Assembly: GCF_002976435.1 (NCBI RefSeq)
Contig: NZ_PUGF01000019.1
Coordinates: 33,207 to 97,206 of the forward strand
Direction of reading: 5' to 3'
Length of the DNA: 64,000 bases
Source: Solimicrobium silvestre
GTDB taxonomy: Bacteria; Pseudomonadota; Gammaproteobacteria; Burkholderiales; Burkholderiaceae_D
In this document: positions 9,273 to 18,398 of the stretch, one piece after another
Position numbering within the stretch: the first letter of the stretch is position 1
How the letters are laid out: every line of letters begins with the position of its first letter
Notes under the pieces: model-generated
Seen by the model: the letters and a program-made list of their open reading frames with translations, nothing else
Told to the model about the DNA's origin: nothing
The model's database searches: none
Made by a program: the position numbers and the translations under genes

Positions 9273-10034
9273 ATGAGTTTAAAACCAATGTTACGCCCGC
9301 CGATCATCTTGCATGACGTGGTCAAAAGCTATGAAACGCCATCCGGGTCATTTATGGCATTAAAAAAAGTCAGCCTTGAAATTCAGCAAGGGGAATTTAT
9401 TGCCGTAGTCGGCAAATCAGGTAGCGGCAAAACGACCCTGCTAAATGTGATTGCCGGAATTGATCGCCCCTCTTCTGGCTCTGTCACCGTGGCTGGACAA
9501 GCTTTGCAGGAGCTTAGCGAACATCAGCTATCAACCTGGCGCGGTACGACGGTGGGAATAGTGTTTCAATTCTTTCAATTACTTCCAACCTTGACCGCCC
9601 TTGAAAATGTGATGCTGGCGATGGATTTTTGCAAGAAATATCCTGCTCGCGAGCGCCGGGCACGCGCAATGGAACTGCTAGCCAAGGTTGGCGTAAGTGA
9701 ACAGTCCAACAAACTGCCCGCGACGCTTTCCGGCGGCCAGCAACAACGGGTAGCCATCGCACGCGCTTTAGCTAACGCACCGACGCTGATCGTTGCGGAT
9801 GAACCAAGCGGCAACCTGGATTCAGTAACGGCAGCGACTGTTCTTGGTCTGCTACGCACGCTGGCAGACAGCGGCACCACGGTCGTCGTCGCCACGCATG
9901 ACAAAGATATTGCCGCACTGAGCGACCGCAGTATTTATGTCGCCGATGGCAAGCTAGAATCGGTCTCAGCGTCAGCTTCAGTTTCGTCTGCCCAACCGTT
10001 ACATCCGATACACCTTCAACAAGGAGCGGGATAA
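9273..10034 (+). CDS. ABC transporter ATP-binding protein, MacB/LolD type
   Basis: This 253-residue ATPase shows Walker A GKSGSGKT (47-54), a Q-loop in [17 protein letters not shown], the signature LSGGQQQR, Walker [13 protein letters not shown] and the H-loop in VATHDKD. The [14 protein letters not shown] and GNLDS variants mark the MacB/LolD/FtsE class, which works with FtsX-type permeases by mechanotransmission rather than solute channels. Its stop codon overlaps the permease start by one base, so the two are translationally coupled. No MacA-type adaptor is adjacent. The cargo could be lipoprotein, peptide or antibiotic and is not determinable. Confidence 0.93.
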   Translation: MSLKPMLRPPIILHDVVKSYETPSGSFMALKKVSLEIQQGEFIAVVGKSGSGKTTLLNVIAGIDRPSSGSVTVAGQALQELSEHQLSTWRGTTVGIVFQFFQLLPTLTALENVMLAMDFCKKYPARERRARAMELLAKVGVSEQSNKLPATLSGGQQQRVAIARALANAPTLIVADEPSGNLDSVTAATVLGLLRTLADSGTTVVVATHDKDIAALSDRSIYVADGKLESVSASASVSSAQPLHPIHLQQGAG

Positions 10035-12457
10035 TGACTACGTTCTGGCGTAAGGCGATTGCCGATTTTTGGCAAGAGCGCACCCGCACCGCGCTGGTCG
10101 TCATCGCGATAGCGCTCGGCGTGACCGGTTTTACTGCGGTTTTGTCGAGCTATGCGATTCTGACTCGCGAACTGAATGACGACTACCTCGCCACCAATCC
10201 GGCCTCGGCGACGTTGTACACGGATAAAGTTGACGATACGTTGCTGAGTACCATCTTGGAAAATCCGCAAGTGGGTACGGCAGAACCACGTCGTGTGGTG
10301 ACCGGAAAAATCAAATCAGGGCCAGCCGAATGGCGCAATCTGGTACTTTTTGTAATCAATGATTTTAACAATCTTCGCGTCAGCACCGTGCAGCACGAAC
10401 AAGGCGCGTGGCCACCGGCGACCGGCGAAATACTCATTGAGCGCGACGCGTTTCAGGTTGCAAAAACCAAGATCGGCGAGCACGTCACAATCAAGATGAC
10501 CAGTGGGCAAGAACATACACTTCTGGTGAGCGGTGGCGTACACGACGTCGGGCAAGCTCAAGCACGTATGGATAATCTTGTATATGGCTATATCACCTTA
10601 GCTACGCTTGCCGAACTTGGGGAACAGCCTTATCTGGATCAGCTAAAAATCGTTGTTGCGAACGATGGTTTTAATCAGGCACATATTCGTGAAGTCGCCG
10701 CCGGAATTGAAAAAATCATCATAAAAAATGGTCATTCCGTACTGAAAATCGATGTGCCAGTGCCGGGCGAACATCCACATACCCAAATCATGGGAATGTT
10801 ATTGCTGGTCATGGCGGGTTTTGGCGTGCTGGTTCTGCTGCTCAGCGGTGTGCTGGTAGTCAACCTGTTAATGGCATTGATGGCGGCACAAATTCGTCAA
10901 ATCGGCGTAATGAAAGCCATTGGCGGTTCGCGTTGGCAAATTGCACAAATCTATTTCAGCCAGGCGTTATTTCTGGGCCTTGCCTCGTTATTGATTGCTG
11001 TTCCGGCGGGCTTGTGGGGCGGACGTGAACTGTGCCGCTTTTTAGGCGTATTCCTTAACTTCGATATCAACAGCTTTGCCGTACCGCTCTGGATTTTCCT
11101 CCTGATCGCGGCTATCGGCGTGGTAACGCCGTTACTGGCGGCTGCCCATCCCATATTAAAAGCCTGCAGTGTTTCCGTACGTACTGCCTTATCCGATGTT
11201 GGGGTCGTTCACAATCAGTACCGCAGTAGCTGGTTTGATCAATTACTGGCACACCTAAGCGGTGAGCGGCCTACATTGCTGTTTGCGCTACGTAATGTAT
11301 TTCGCCGACGCACACGTTTGATATTGACCTTAATCACCCTCTCAGTTGCCGGCGTTTTTTTTATGGCGGCGCTCAATGTACGAGCCTCGATGATTGATAC
11401 GCTTGATCACTTATTTGCGACTCGTCAGTTTGATTTAACCGTCAATTTTGTTGGAATGGCCCCAGATGATGCCGTCACCCGCGCTGTGAGCAATACCGCT
11501 GGCATCACCCGCGCCGAAACCTGGATTAATGCCGATGCTATTTTTTCTGCTAAAGGTGAATCTGATAACGCCACAGAGCAGGAAACTCACACTTCCGATG
11601 AAAATAAATTCACAGTCATTGCACTGCCTGAACAAACCGCCATGTTCAAACCGAACATTATCGAAGGCCGGAATTTACTGCCGGGTGAAACGGATGCGAT
11701 TGTCGTTAATCATGTATTGGCGGATAAAATACCCGCAATCAAGGTCGGTGCCATCATCAAATTAAAAATCGGGTCGGAGAAAAACGGTTACCAGCAAAAC
11801 CAGTGGCATGTCGTCGGTATTGCGCGTGAACCCTTTAGTTCTGCCGCTGGCTATATTCCCAAGGCCTATTACGCCGCTACCAAACCCAACATGAGCAATA
11901 GCGTGAATTTGGTGCTGACTCGTACTGATGAAGGCGCAATTAATGCGGTAAAAGCAGATCTCGAACGCAACCTCGAACAACAGGGGATTCATGCTCGCAG
12001 CAACTACACCAAAGGAGAAGGCCGCTCAGTAATTGATGAACATATAGTGATGATTTATGTTTTTTTGATTATCATGGCAGGCATTGTCGGTGGCGTGGGT
12101 GGACTCGGTTTAATGACCACCATGAGCCTGAATGTGCTGGAACGACGCCGCGAAATGGGTGTGCTGCGAACAATCGGGGCAACGCCGCGCACGGTATGGC
12201 TGATAGTCGCGAGCGAAGGTGCCCTGATCGGATTGATGAGCTCGGTACTGGCAATTGCGGCGGCCTGGCCAATCAGCAAAGGTATCGGCGATATGCTGGT
12301 TGGACTGATGTTGCGTAGCGTTCTCGATTTTCGTTTTGATCCTAGCGGCATTTGGATTTGGTTGGCAGTCAGCGTAGTATTAGCCGTCGCCGCCAGTTTT
12401 ATGCCAGCCTGGCAGGCATCCCGTAGTTCGGCGCGTGATGCGCTGGCTTGCGAATAA
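10034..12457 (+). CDS. Double-FtsX ABC permease
   Basis: This 807-residue permease contains two FtsX units. The first follows an N-terminal helix and periplasmic domain, with helices from about residue 250 (GMLLLVMAGFGVLVLLLSG) and the coupling segment QIRQIGVMKAIGGSR. A second membrane anchor (RRTRLILTLITLS, about residue 430) precedes a second periplasmic domain and a second FtsX unit with LERRREMGVLRTIGAT. Two FtsX units in one chain mean that a single copy could form the complete membrane part, unlike MacB, where two chains dimerise. It lies directly after its ATPase and ahead of a two-component system, a layout typical of envelope-stress or antimicrobial peptide modules. The substrate is unknown. 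Confidence 0.9.
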   Translation: MTTFWRKAIADFWQERTRTALVVIAIALGVTGFTAVLSSYAILTRELNDDYLATNPASATLYTDKVDDTLLSTILENPQVGTAEPRRVVTGKIKSGPAEWRNLVLFVINDFNNLRVSTVQHEQGAWPPATGEILIERDAFQVAKTKIGEHVTIKMTSGQEHTLLVSGGVHDVGQAQARMDNLVYGYITLATLAELGEQPYLDQLKIVVANDGFNQAHIREVAAGIEKIIIKNGHSVLKIDVPVPGEHPHTQIMGMLLLVMAGFGVLVLLLSGVLVVNLLMALMAAQIRQIGVMKAIGGSRWQIAQIYFSQALFLGLASLLIAVPAGLWGGRELCRFLGVFLNFDINSFAVPLWIFLLIAAIGVVTPLLAAAHPILKACSVSVRTALSDVGVVHNQYRSSWFDQLLAHLSGERPTLLFALRNVFRRRTRLILTLITLSVAGVFFMAALNVRASMIDTLDHLFATRQFDLTVNFVGMAPDDAVTRAVSNTAGITRAETWINADAIFSAKGESDNATEQETHTSDENKFTVIALPEQTAMFKPNIIEGRNLLPGETDAIVVNHVLADKIPAIKVGAIIKLKIGSEKNGYQQNQWHVVGIAREPFSSAAGYIPKAYYAATKPNMSNSVNLVLTRTDEGAINAVKADLERNLEQQGIHARSNYTKGEGRSVIDEHIVMIYVFLIIMAGIVGGVGGLGLMTTMSLNVLERRREMGVLRTIGATPRTVWLIVASEGALIGLMSSVLAIAAAWPISKGIGDMLVGLMLRSVLDFRFDPSGIWIWLAVSVVLAVAASFMPAWQASRSSARDALACE

Positions 12458-12471
12458 CGGTTAGCTTGGTT

Positions 12472-12502
12472 GCTGCAGCGATCCTGACACGGTCGCTGTA
12501 GC
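12472..12502. repeat. Hairpin between permease and response regulator
   Basis: GCTGCAGCGA (12472-12481) pairs with TCGCTGTAGC (12493-12502), with one wobble, around an 11-nt loop. It is not followed by T residues. It may attenuate read-through from the ABC genes into the regulator pair. Confidence 0.5.
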
Positions 12503-12553
12503 TTCAATGGGTTGTTTTAATGCTTGAATTATTGTTGGGAAATACAGCGAAAT

Positions 12554-13294
12554 ATGGAACAAGTTGATCACATTTTAATCGTCGATGACGATGCCGACAT
12601 CCGTGAACTGTTGGGGCAATACCTCGAAAAAAACGGTTTTAAAGTCAGCGCTGCAGCCAATGGTCGACAAATGCGTCAGATCTTGGCCGTGAGCACAATC
12701 GATGTAATCGTGCTTGATCTAATGCTGCCCGGCGAAGACGGTCTGGCATTGTGCCGTGACCTGCAAGTTGGTCGCGCCACCCCTATTCCTATTTTGATGT
12801 TAACCGCACGCAACGAAGAGGCCGACCGCATTCTCGGCCTGGAAATGGGCGCCGACGACTACCTTACCAAGCCATTCGCATCACGCGAACTGCTGGCACG
12901 GGTGCGTGCCATCTTGCGCCGTTCACGCATGTTGCCGCACGACTTGCACCCAACCGAAACAGCCCATGTATTGGCATTTGGTACTTGGCAGCTAGACACC
13001 AGCGTCCGGCATCTGTTCGATAGCAGCAACACCCTGGTTTCGTTGAGCGTGGCGGAATATCGCTTGTTGCGGGTATTTCTAGACCATTCACGACGCGTGC
13101 TAACCCGCGACCAATTACTAAACTTAACGCAAGGACGTGACGCGGAACTGTTTGATCGTTCTATCGATATTCTAGTCAGCCGCTTACGCCAACGACTGCG
13201 CGATGATCCACGCGAGCCGGTCTATATAAAAACCGTGCGCAATGAAGGTTATGTGTTTTCGGTTCCAGTTGAAATTCGCGTGGCGGCTTCATGA
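12554..13294 (+). CDS. OmpR/PhoB-family response regulator
   Basis: This 246-residue protein has a receiver domain with the acidic cluster DDD at 11-13, phosphoacceptor Asp55 in VIVLDLMLPG, the switch Thr in MLTARN and Lys in YLTKPF. A winged-helix output domain follows, with LLRVFLDHSRRVLTRDQLL and the DPREPVYIKTVRNEGYVF wing. An in-frame TTG at 12524 would add ten residues with no homology, so the ATG at 12554 is preferred. It overlaps the kinase gene by 4 bp and follows the FtsX transporter, which it probably regulates; this is an inference from layout. Confidence 0.92.
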   Translation: MEQVDHILIVDDDADIRELLGQYLEKNGFKVSAAANGRQMRQILAVSTIDVIVLDLMLPGEDGLALCRDLQVGRATPIPILMLTARNEEADRILGLEMGADDYLTKPFASRELLARVRAILRRSRMLPHDLHPTETAHVLAFGTWQLDTSVRHLFDSSNTLVSLSVAEYRLLRVFLDHSRRVLTRDQLLNLTQGRDAELFDRSIDILVSRLRQRLRDDPREPVYIKTVRNEGYVFSVPVEIRVAAS

Positions 13295-14628
13295 AATCAT
13301 TTTTTTCGCGCATCAAGAATGCTTGGCCAGACACGCTGTTTGGACGGTTAGTGTTAATTTGGCTATTAACTTTTCTGATCGGGCATGTGCTGGAGATCGG
13401 GGCAAGCTACACGACGGTACTGAACTACCAGACCACAAAAAGCGAATACTACTTATCAAAGGATATTGCGCTGCTAGTTCCGGCGCTGGAGCATGCGCAG
13501 CCTTCGGAACGCGCACTCTGGCTTCAACGGATGGAACGTCAGGATTATCGCTATGAACTTGGTGCCGGTGCTGCTGCCAACACGATTCAACTCACCTCAA
13601 CACGGGCCAAAGAAATCAGTGCAGCGTTAAGCCTTGCACTAGACTCACGCTACCTCATCAGCGTCACCGCACCGAATACGCCAAAAGAACTGATGGTATT
13701 GCACTTGCCGTTGAGCGACGGCACACCGTTGACTATTCACTTAAATAAAATTGCCCTAAAAATGCCATGGTGGGGCGGAGCCATTTTTGCGACGCAGATT
13801 TTATTCCTGATTATTCTGACCTGGTATGCCCTACGTCAGGCAATGCGTCCCTTGCTACGTTTGGCGGAGGCATCCGAAGCACTGGGCTCTTCGCTTCAAT
13901 GCGAGCCAATTATCGAAAGCGGCCCCTCTGAAGTAGCCCGGGCAGCGGTAGCATTCAATGCAATGCAACGGCGCATCACTGAACATCTGGCAGAACGGGT
14001 ACACATACTTGCCTCAATCTCACACGATCTGCAAACCCCCATTACCCGCATGCGACTGCGCGCCGACTTATTGGATAACGGCGTAGATAACGGTGCACTC
14101 AGAGACAAGCTGCATGGCGACCTGAATGCGATGCAGGTATTGGTAGAAGAAGGCATTGCCTATGCCCGTAGCGCACATAGCGTTAATGAAGTTCCGTGCC
14201 GGGTTGATATCGACGCCCTGCTAGACAGCCTGACCTGCGATTACCTTGATGACGGCCAGCAAATTGGGCTGCAAGGCAAAGCCAATCGCGTCATCACCAC
14301 CCGGCCACACGCGTTGCGACGCATCGTCAGCAATTTGGTCGATAACGCGCTGAAATTTGCGGAACAGGTTGAAATTTCAGTGATGCTGCACACGCCCAAT
14401 CTACTGAACATATCCGTGCAAGATCGCGGCCCGGGTATTCCAGCCACCGAGCTGGATGCCGTATTGAAGCCGTTCTACAGACTCGAAGCTTCACGCAACC
14501 GCAGCAGTGGCGGAACGGGTCTCGGGCTGGCGATTGCGCAACAGCTATCCATCGCATTGGGCGGCACGTTGTCCTTATCCAATCGCGATGGTGGCGGCTT
14601 GCAAGCGACTATTTCATTACCATGCTGA
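13291..14628 (+). CDS. EnvZ-like sensor histidine kinase
   Basis: This 445-residue inner-membrane kinase has a first helix at about 18-40, a periplasmic sensor of about 110 residues, a second helix near 165-185 (FATQILFLIILTWYALRQ), a HAMP linker and the dimerisation helix ILASISHDLQTPITRMR containing the phosphorylated His. The ATPase domain shows the N box NLVDNALKFA, DRGPGIP and SSGGTGLGLAIAQQL. The LQTPITRMRLRADLL pattern is that of the EnvZ/RstB group. It is translationally coupled to the response regulator by a 4-bp ATGA overlap. The sensed signal is unknown. Confidence 0.92.
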   Translation: MKSFFSRIKNAWPDTLFGRLVLIWLLTFLIGHVLEIGASYTTVLNYQTTKSEYYLSKDIALLVPALEHAQPSERALWLQRMERQDYRYELGAGAAANTIQLTSTRAKEISAALSLALDSRYLISVTAPNTPKELMVLHLPLSDGTPLTIHLNKIALKMPWWGGAIFATQILFLIILTWYALRQAMRPLLRLAEASEALGSSLQCEPIIESGPSEVARAAVAFNAMQRRITEHLAERVHILASISHDLQTPITRMRLRADLLDNGVDNGALRDKLHGDLNAMQVLVEEGIAYARSAHSVNEVPCRVDIDALLDSLTCDYLDDGQQIGLQGKANRVITTRPHALRRIVSNLVDNALKFAEQVEISVMLHTPNLLNISVQDRGPGIPATELDAVLKPFYRLEASRNRSSGGTGLGLAIAQQLSIALGGTLSLSNRDGGGLQATISLPC

Positions 14629-14663
14629 GGCGTGAATCCAACAAACAAATTTCCACTACCAAC

Positions 14664-15554
14664 TTAGCTGCGCATGATTTCAGCAACCCAGTTCATAAAC
14701 AGTTGTGTGCGTTTGGGTAAATGACGTCGATTTACATAAAGTAGCGACACCGGCATTGGCGCGGCGGAATACTCCTTCAAGACTTCCACCAATTTACCTT
14801 GAGCGATCAGTTCGCTCACCCCTATTTCCGGCGCTTGAATAATACCCAGCCCAGCCAGACAAGCCGATTGATAAGCATCAGCACTGTTCACCGACATTGC
14901 CGCAGCCACTGCTATTTTCTTGCTTTGATCACCATCCTGATAATCAAAAGTACTGATCGAGCTGCCAAATGAAGTAGCGTAGTGAATCATTTTATGCGCA
15001 GCCAAATCATCCAGGTTGCGCGGAATGCCATGGTGAGCCAGATACTCCGGGCTGGTGCAATTGAGTAATTTAAAATGCCCAAGCGGTCGGGCAATGAGCG
15101 ACGAATCACTTAACGTTCCAACGCGTATTACACAATCAAAACCTTCACGTACCAGATCTACGCGCCGATCTGTGCAGCTCAACTCAATATCAATGCGCGG
15201 ATGCCGGCGCAGGAATTCGGGTAACTTGGGAATGATCCTGTTTTGAGCCACTCCGTTCGGCATATCAACCCGGATACGGCCAGCAATATCAACTTCACTT
15301 TGCCTGAACATGGTTTGCAATTCATCCATATCCGCCAGCATATCTTTACTGCGCTCGTAAAAAACCAAACCGTCCTGCGTCATCTGCACGGTGCGCGTCG
15401 TGCGCTGCAGCAGTCGCGTACCCAAGCTATTTTCAAGTTGTTTAACAGCCGTTGACACACTGGCTTTGGGTAAACCCAAACTATCCGCCGCCTGCGTAAA
15501 GCTAGCGAGTTCCGCAACCCGCACAAAAATTGTCATTGCCTCTAACTGATTCAT
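14664..15554 (-). CDS. LysR-family transcriptional regulator
   Basis: This 296-residue regulator has the N-terminal winged helix MNQLEAMTIFVRVAELASFTQAADSL (residues 1-26), then LPKASVSTAVKQLE and LLQRTTRTVQMT. A substrate-binding domain of the PecT/DhcR-like class follows (GRIRVDMPNGVAQNRIIP, FDCVIRVG). It is divergent from a short-chain dehydrogenase, with a perfect 8-bp-arm dyad between them, the usual arrangement for a LysR activator and its target. It converges on the histidine kinase gene with only 35 bp between. The ligand is unknown. Confidence 0.9.
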   Translation of the reverse strand: MNQLEAMTIFVRVAELASFTQAADSLGLPKASVSTAVKQLENSLGTRLLQRTTRTVQMTQDGLVFYERSKDMLADMDELQTMFRQSEVDIAGRIRVDMPNGVAQNRIIPKLPEFLRRHPRIDIELSCTDRRVDLVREGFDCVIRVGTLSDSSLIARPLGHFKLLNCTSPEYLAHHGIPRNLDDLAAHKMIHYATSFGSSISTFDYQDGDQSKKIAVAAAMSVNSADAYQSACLAGLGIIQAPEIGVSELIAQGKLVEVLKEYSAAPMPVSLLYVNRRHLPKRTQLFMNWVAEIMRS

Positions 15555-15576
15555 ATTAGCCCTTGAGATTAATTAT

Positions 15577-15595
15577 TGTTCGTATTTTACGAACA
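15577..15595. promoter_or_regulatory. LysR-type operator dyad
   Basis: TGTTCGTA (15577-15584) and TACGAACA (15588-15595) are perfect inverted arms around TTT. It lies 22 bp upstream of the LysR gene and about 94 bp upstream of the SDR gene, where a LysR protein would both autoregulate and activate. The assignment to this regulator is inferred. Confidence 0.72.
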
Positions 15596-15688
15596 GTGTA
15601 GTCATTTTTTCGGTCTTTGTTTTAATAAAATTGCGCAATAAACTTGCGTCATCCCATTACCGGGAAGCCATTAATCAAGGGGATTAAC

Positions 15689-16447
15689 ATGAGTAATAAA
15701 ATTGCAATCATAACGGGCGGAAGTCGCGGTTTAGGCAAAAGCGCGGCCTTAAAACTAGCGCAACAGGGAGTCGATGTGATTCTTACTTACCATAGCAAAA
15801 AGGCAGAAGCGCTGGCGGTAGTCGCAGAAATTGAGTCCTACGGCGGGCAAGCAGCAGCCCTGCAACTGGATGTAGGTAACAGCGCATCGTTCAATGAATT
15901 TGCAACACAAGTGCAGCAGCTTCTAGCCGAAAAATGGCAACGGAAAGATTTTAATTTTTTGGTCAATAACGCCGGTATTGGCATTCATGCAGGGATTGCG
16001 GAAACCACGGAAGCCCAGTTTGATCAATTAGTGAATATTCAATTTAAAGGTGTATTTTTCCTAACCCAAAAATTGTTGCCACTAATCGCCGATCACGGCC
16101 GGATTATCAATATCTCCACAGGACTAACGCGCTTTGCCTTGCCGGGCTATGCCGCCTACGGAGCAATGAAGGGTGCCATCGAAGTATTGAGCAAATATTT
16201 AGCTAAAGAACTGGGGGCACGTGGTATTGCCGTCAACGTCGTGGCACCTGGGGCAATTGAAACCGATTTCGGTGATGGCGCAGTAAGAGACAACTCACAA
16301 ATCAACAGCTTTATTGCCTCACAAACAGCCTTGGGACGGGTTGGCTTGCCGGACGATATTGGCGGTGTAATCGCCTCTCTGCTAAATGATGCTAATGGCT
16401 GGATAAATGCTCAACGTATCGAAGCATCTGGTGGTATGTTTTTATAA
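15689..16447 (+). CDS. Short-chain dehydrogenase/reductase (SDR)
   Basis: This 252-residue classical SDR has the cofactor motif TGGSRGLGK (Thr/Gly rich, near residues 8-16), NNAG near residue 93, the catalytic Ser in INISTGL and the Tyr-Lys pair in YAAYGAMKGA. A typical VAPGAIETDF segment follows the active site. It probably uses NADPH to reduce a carbonyl. AAGGGG immediately precedes the ATG at 15689; an in-frame TTG at 15644 has no such support. It is divergent from a LysR regulator across a dyad. The substrate is not identifiable. Confidence 0.9.
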   Translation: MSNKIAIITGGSRGLGKSAALKLAQQGVDVILTYHSKKAEALAVVAEIESYGGQAAALQLDVGNSASFNEFATQVQQLLAEKWQRKDFNFLVNNAGIGIHAGIAETTEAQFDQLVNIQFKGVFFLTQKLLPLIADHGRIINISTGLTRFALPGYAAYGAMKGAIEVLSKYLAKELGARGIAVNVVAPGAIETDFGDGAVRDNSQINSFIASQTALGRVGLPDDIGGVIASLLNDANGWINAQRIEASGGMFL

Positions 16448-16476
16448 AACCGACCACGCGTTGAGCTAATACCACG

Positions 16477-17886
16477 CTACTCCAAACGCGCGGTACTACG
16501 CTCAGGCGCAACCAGCGGCAAACGCAGCTGAAAATGTGCGCCATGCCCGGGGCTGGTGGTTAGCATGATGTTGCCGCCCAAGATGTCGGTGACGATATTA
16601 TTAACAATATACAGCCCCAGCCCGCTACCGCCCACACCCATCCGCGTCGTAAAAAATGGATCGAAGGCATGCATCGCCACCTCGTCGCACATGCCTTCAC
16701 CATCATCACTAAACTCAAGAAGTACATACTCATTATCACGTCGTGCGTGCAACAGCATGTTGCCGCTTTCCTTATGAGCGAAAGCATGCACCAAGGCGTT
16801 ATTAATGAAGCTGGTCACTATCTGTTCAATCGATCCCGGGTAACTATCCAGCTGAATGTTTTCTTCAATATAAACCTTCAGAACATGGCTGCTTTTACTC
16901 AAAGTTGGGCGCATGGTTGAGATGATGTCTGTTATCACCCGCTGCAAATCAAAGTGCCGACGACGTTCGCTGGCCTGGTCAACCGCCACCTGCTTGAAGT
17001 TACGCACCAAATCTGCAGCCCGAATAATATTGCGCTCGATCAGGCTAGCTTCGTCTATCGTGTTCTCAACATACGTCACCAATGCAGAGCGTTTCAGTGT
17101 TCCCGTATTGACCGAGGCGCTCAGTTCCTGAACATGCACATTTAAGGTAGAAGCCGCCATCAGTGCGTTACCAATCGGCGTATTAAGTTCATGTGCTACG
17201 CCTGCAACCAGCGTTCCCAGTGCGGCCATTTTTTCGGCCTGTACCAACCTCCGCATCGCGGCCTGCAGTTCGTTATTAATCGCCACCAATTTTTCCTCGG
17301 CGCGCTTACGTTGCGTAAAATCATAGAACTGAACCAGCACATGATTTTTGCCGTTGATCTGCATGGGAAGTATTTCACAGTCAAACCAGACTTCCCGCCC
17401 AAACAGATTCGTATCGTGAATTTCACAGCGCTGCCCCACTCCCTCAATTAACACCGCCGTGAATTTTTCAAGCAAACCACACGCCTCAAACACGCTGTTG
17501 TTGTGGTACTGCAGCATCGACGCTCGCGTCAATGTAAAAATATGGGCATAAGCCTCATTCACCTCAACACACCGGCCATTGGGCGCATATACCGCCATTG
17601 GCAAGGGAGAGTTAAATAAGATAGATTCGTTAAACTTCAATAATTCAGCTAATTCTTTGTTGATGTCTTCATATTTCGCTGTATACATTTTGAGCACAAC
17701 AAAAACCGCAGCCCCAATGAGTGCCGTCACGAAGATCGTCATCAGGTGCGATTGCCACAATGTCAAGCGCGATCCAAACAGAAGGGTTTTTACTGTTTCG
17801 AAACAGATCATCAACAAAGCAGTCGCACCGAATACCAGAAAAAGTTGCTTACCTAGCGAGACTTTGTTCGGTGTTATTTTCATCAT
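16477..17886 (-). CDS. Membrane PAS-domain histidine kinase (orphan)
   Basis: This 469-residue kinase has two closely spaced membrane helices near residues 14-33 and 44-63 with almost no periplasmic loop. A PAS domain follows (about 85-190: FNESILFNSPLPMAVYAPNG, VNEAY). The phosphoacceptor region is KMAALGTLVAGVAHELNTPIG and the ATPase domain has FINNALVHAF, DDGEGM and GVGGSGLGLYIVNNIV. The ELNTPIGN box is that of large sensor kinases of the NtrB-like class. No response regulator is adjacent. The tiny external loop and the PAS domain suggest sensing of a cytoplasmic or membrane signal. Confidence 0.9.
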   Translation of the reverse strand: MMKITPNKVSLGKQLFLVFGATALLMICFETVKTLLFGSRLTLWQSHLMTIFVTALIGAAVFVVLKMYTAKYEDINKELAELLKFNESILFNSPLPMAVYAPNGRCVEVNEAYAHIFTLTRASMLQYHNNSVFEACGLLEKFTAVLIEGVGQRCEIHDTNLFGREVWFDCEILPMQINGKNHVLVQFYDFTQRKRAEEKLVAINNELQAAMRRLVQAEKMAALGTLVAGVAHELNTPIGNALMAASTLNVHVQELSASVNTGTLKRSALVTYVENTIDEASLIERNIIRAADLVRNFKQVAVDQASERRRHFDLQRVITDIISTMRPTLSKSSHVLKVYIEENIQLDSYPGSIEQIVTSFINNALVHAFAHKESGNMLLHARRDNEYVLLEFSDDGEGMCDEVAMHAFDPFFTTRMGVGGSGLGLYIVNNIVTDILGGNIMLTTSPGHGAHFQLRLPLVAPERSTARLE

Positions 17887-18010
17887 ATCGTCGCACTTGG
17901 TCGTGAACTCACAGGTTGTTTTTATGATGTGGAAGGAATTACTGCCATTGGCACTATTAGTATAGTGCGCGAAAGAAATTTTTCAATTAATAACAAAAGG
18001 ATCACATAAC

Positions 18011-18050
18011 AAAAAACGGTTAATGCCGAACCAAAATTCAACATTAACCG
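18011..18050 (-). terminator. Terminator of the prkA-yeaH-spoVR operon
   Basis: Read on the minus strand, CGGTTAATG and CATTAACCG form a perfect 9-bp stem (18042-18050 with 18017-18025) followed by six T residues (18011-18016). It lies about 30 bp after the last small gene of the operon. Confidence 0.88.
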
Positions 18051-18078
18051 CCTTTCAGAATAGACCTCTACCCAAACA

Positions 18079-18363
18079 CTAATCCAATATTAACTGATGC
18101 ACTATATTGGTAGATTCATCACCAATCTGGCTGCGCCATGCGCGCGCAAAAAAGGTTCGCTCCTGATCAGTAGGCTGCGACGACCAAGAAACATACAGGG
18201 TGCCTTTATCATCATGAAGATTGGCAATTTTTGCGATGCAGGCTTTATTGTCCGAAATATCGGCCTGTCCAATCACATAGCCATAAACCCGATTTAACCG
18301 CTCTAAGCGGTCAGGTTCAGTATCGCTATGAATTGCGCTGATAGTGGGGTGATCTAAGTACAT
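18079..18363 (-). CDS. Small hypothetical protein after SpoVR
   Basis: This 94-residue protein starts MYLDHPTISAIHSDTE and contains a GTLYVSWSSQPTDQERTFFARAW segment (about residues 55-78). It has no signal peptide, membrane helix or cysteine-rich motif and is not recognised. AAAGGAA lies 6 nt before the ATG at 18363; a longer reading to 18420 would overlap spoVR and has no ribosome site. It begins 35 bp after spoVR and is the last gene before the operon terminator, so it is very likely co-transcribed with prkA-yeaH-spoVR and may act with them. The function is unknown. Confidence 0.72.
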   Translation of the reverse strand: MYLDHPTISAIHSDTEPDRLERLNRVYGYVIGQADISDNKACIAKIANLHDDKGTLYVSWSSQPTDQERTFFARAWRSQIGDESTNIVHQLILD

Positions 18364-18398
18364 TACAGCTTCCTTTCTCATGAATTTTCTGACTAAAA

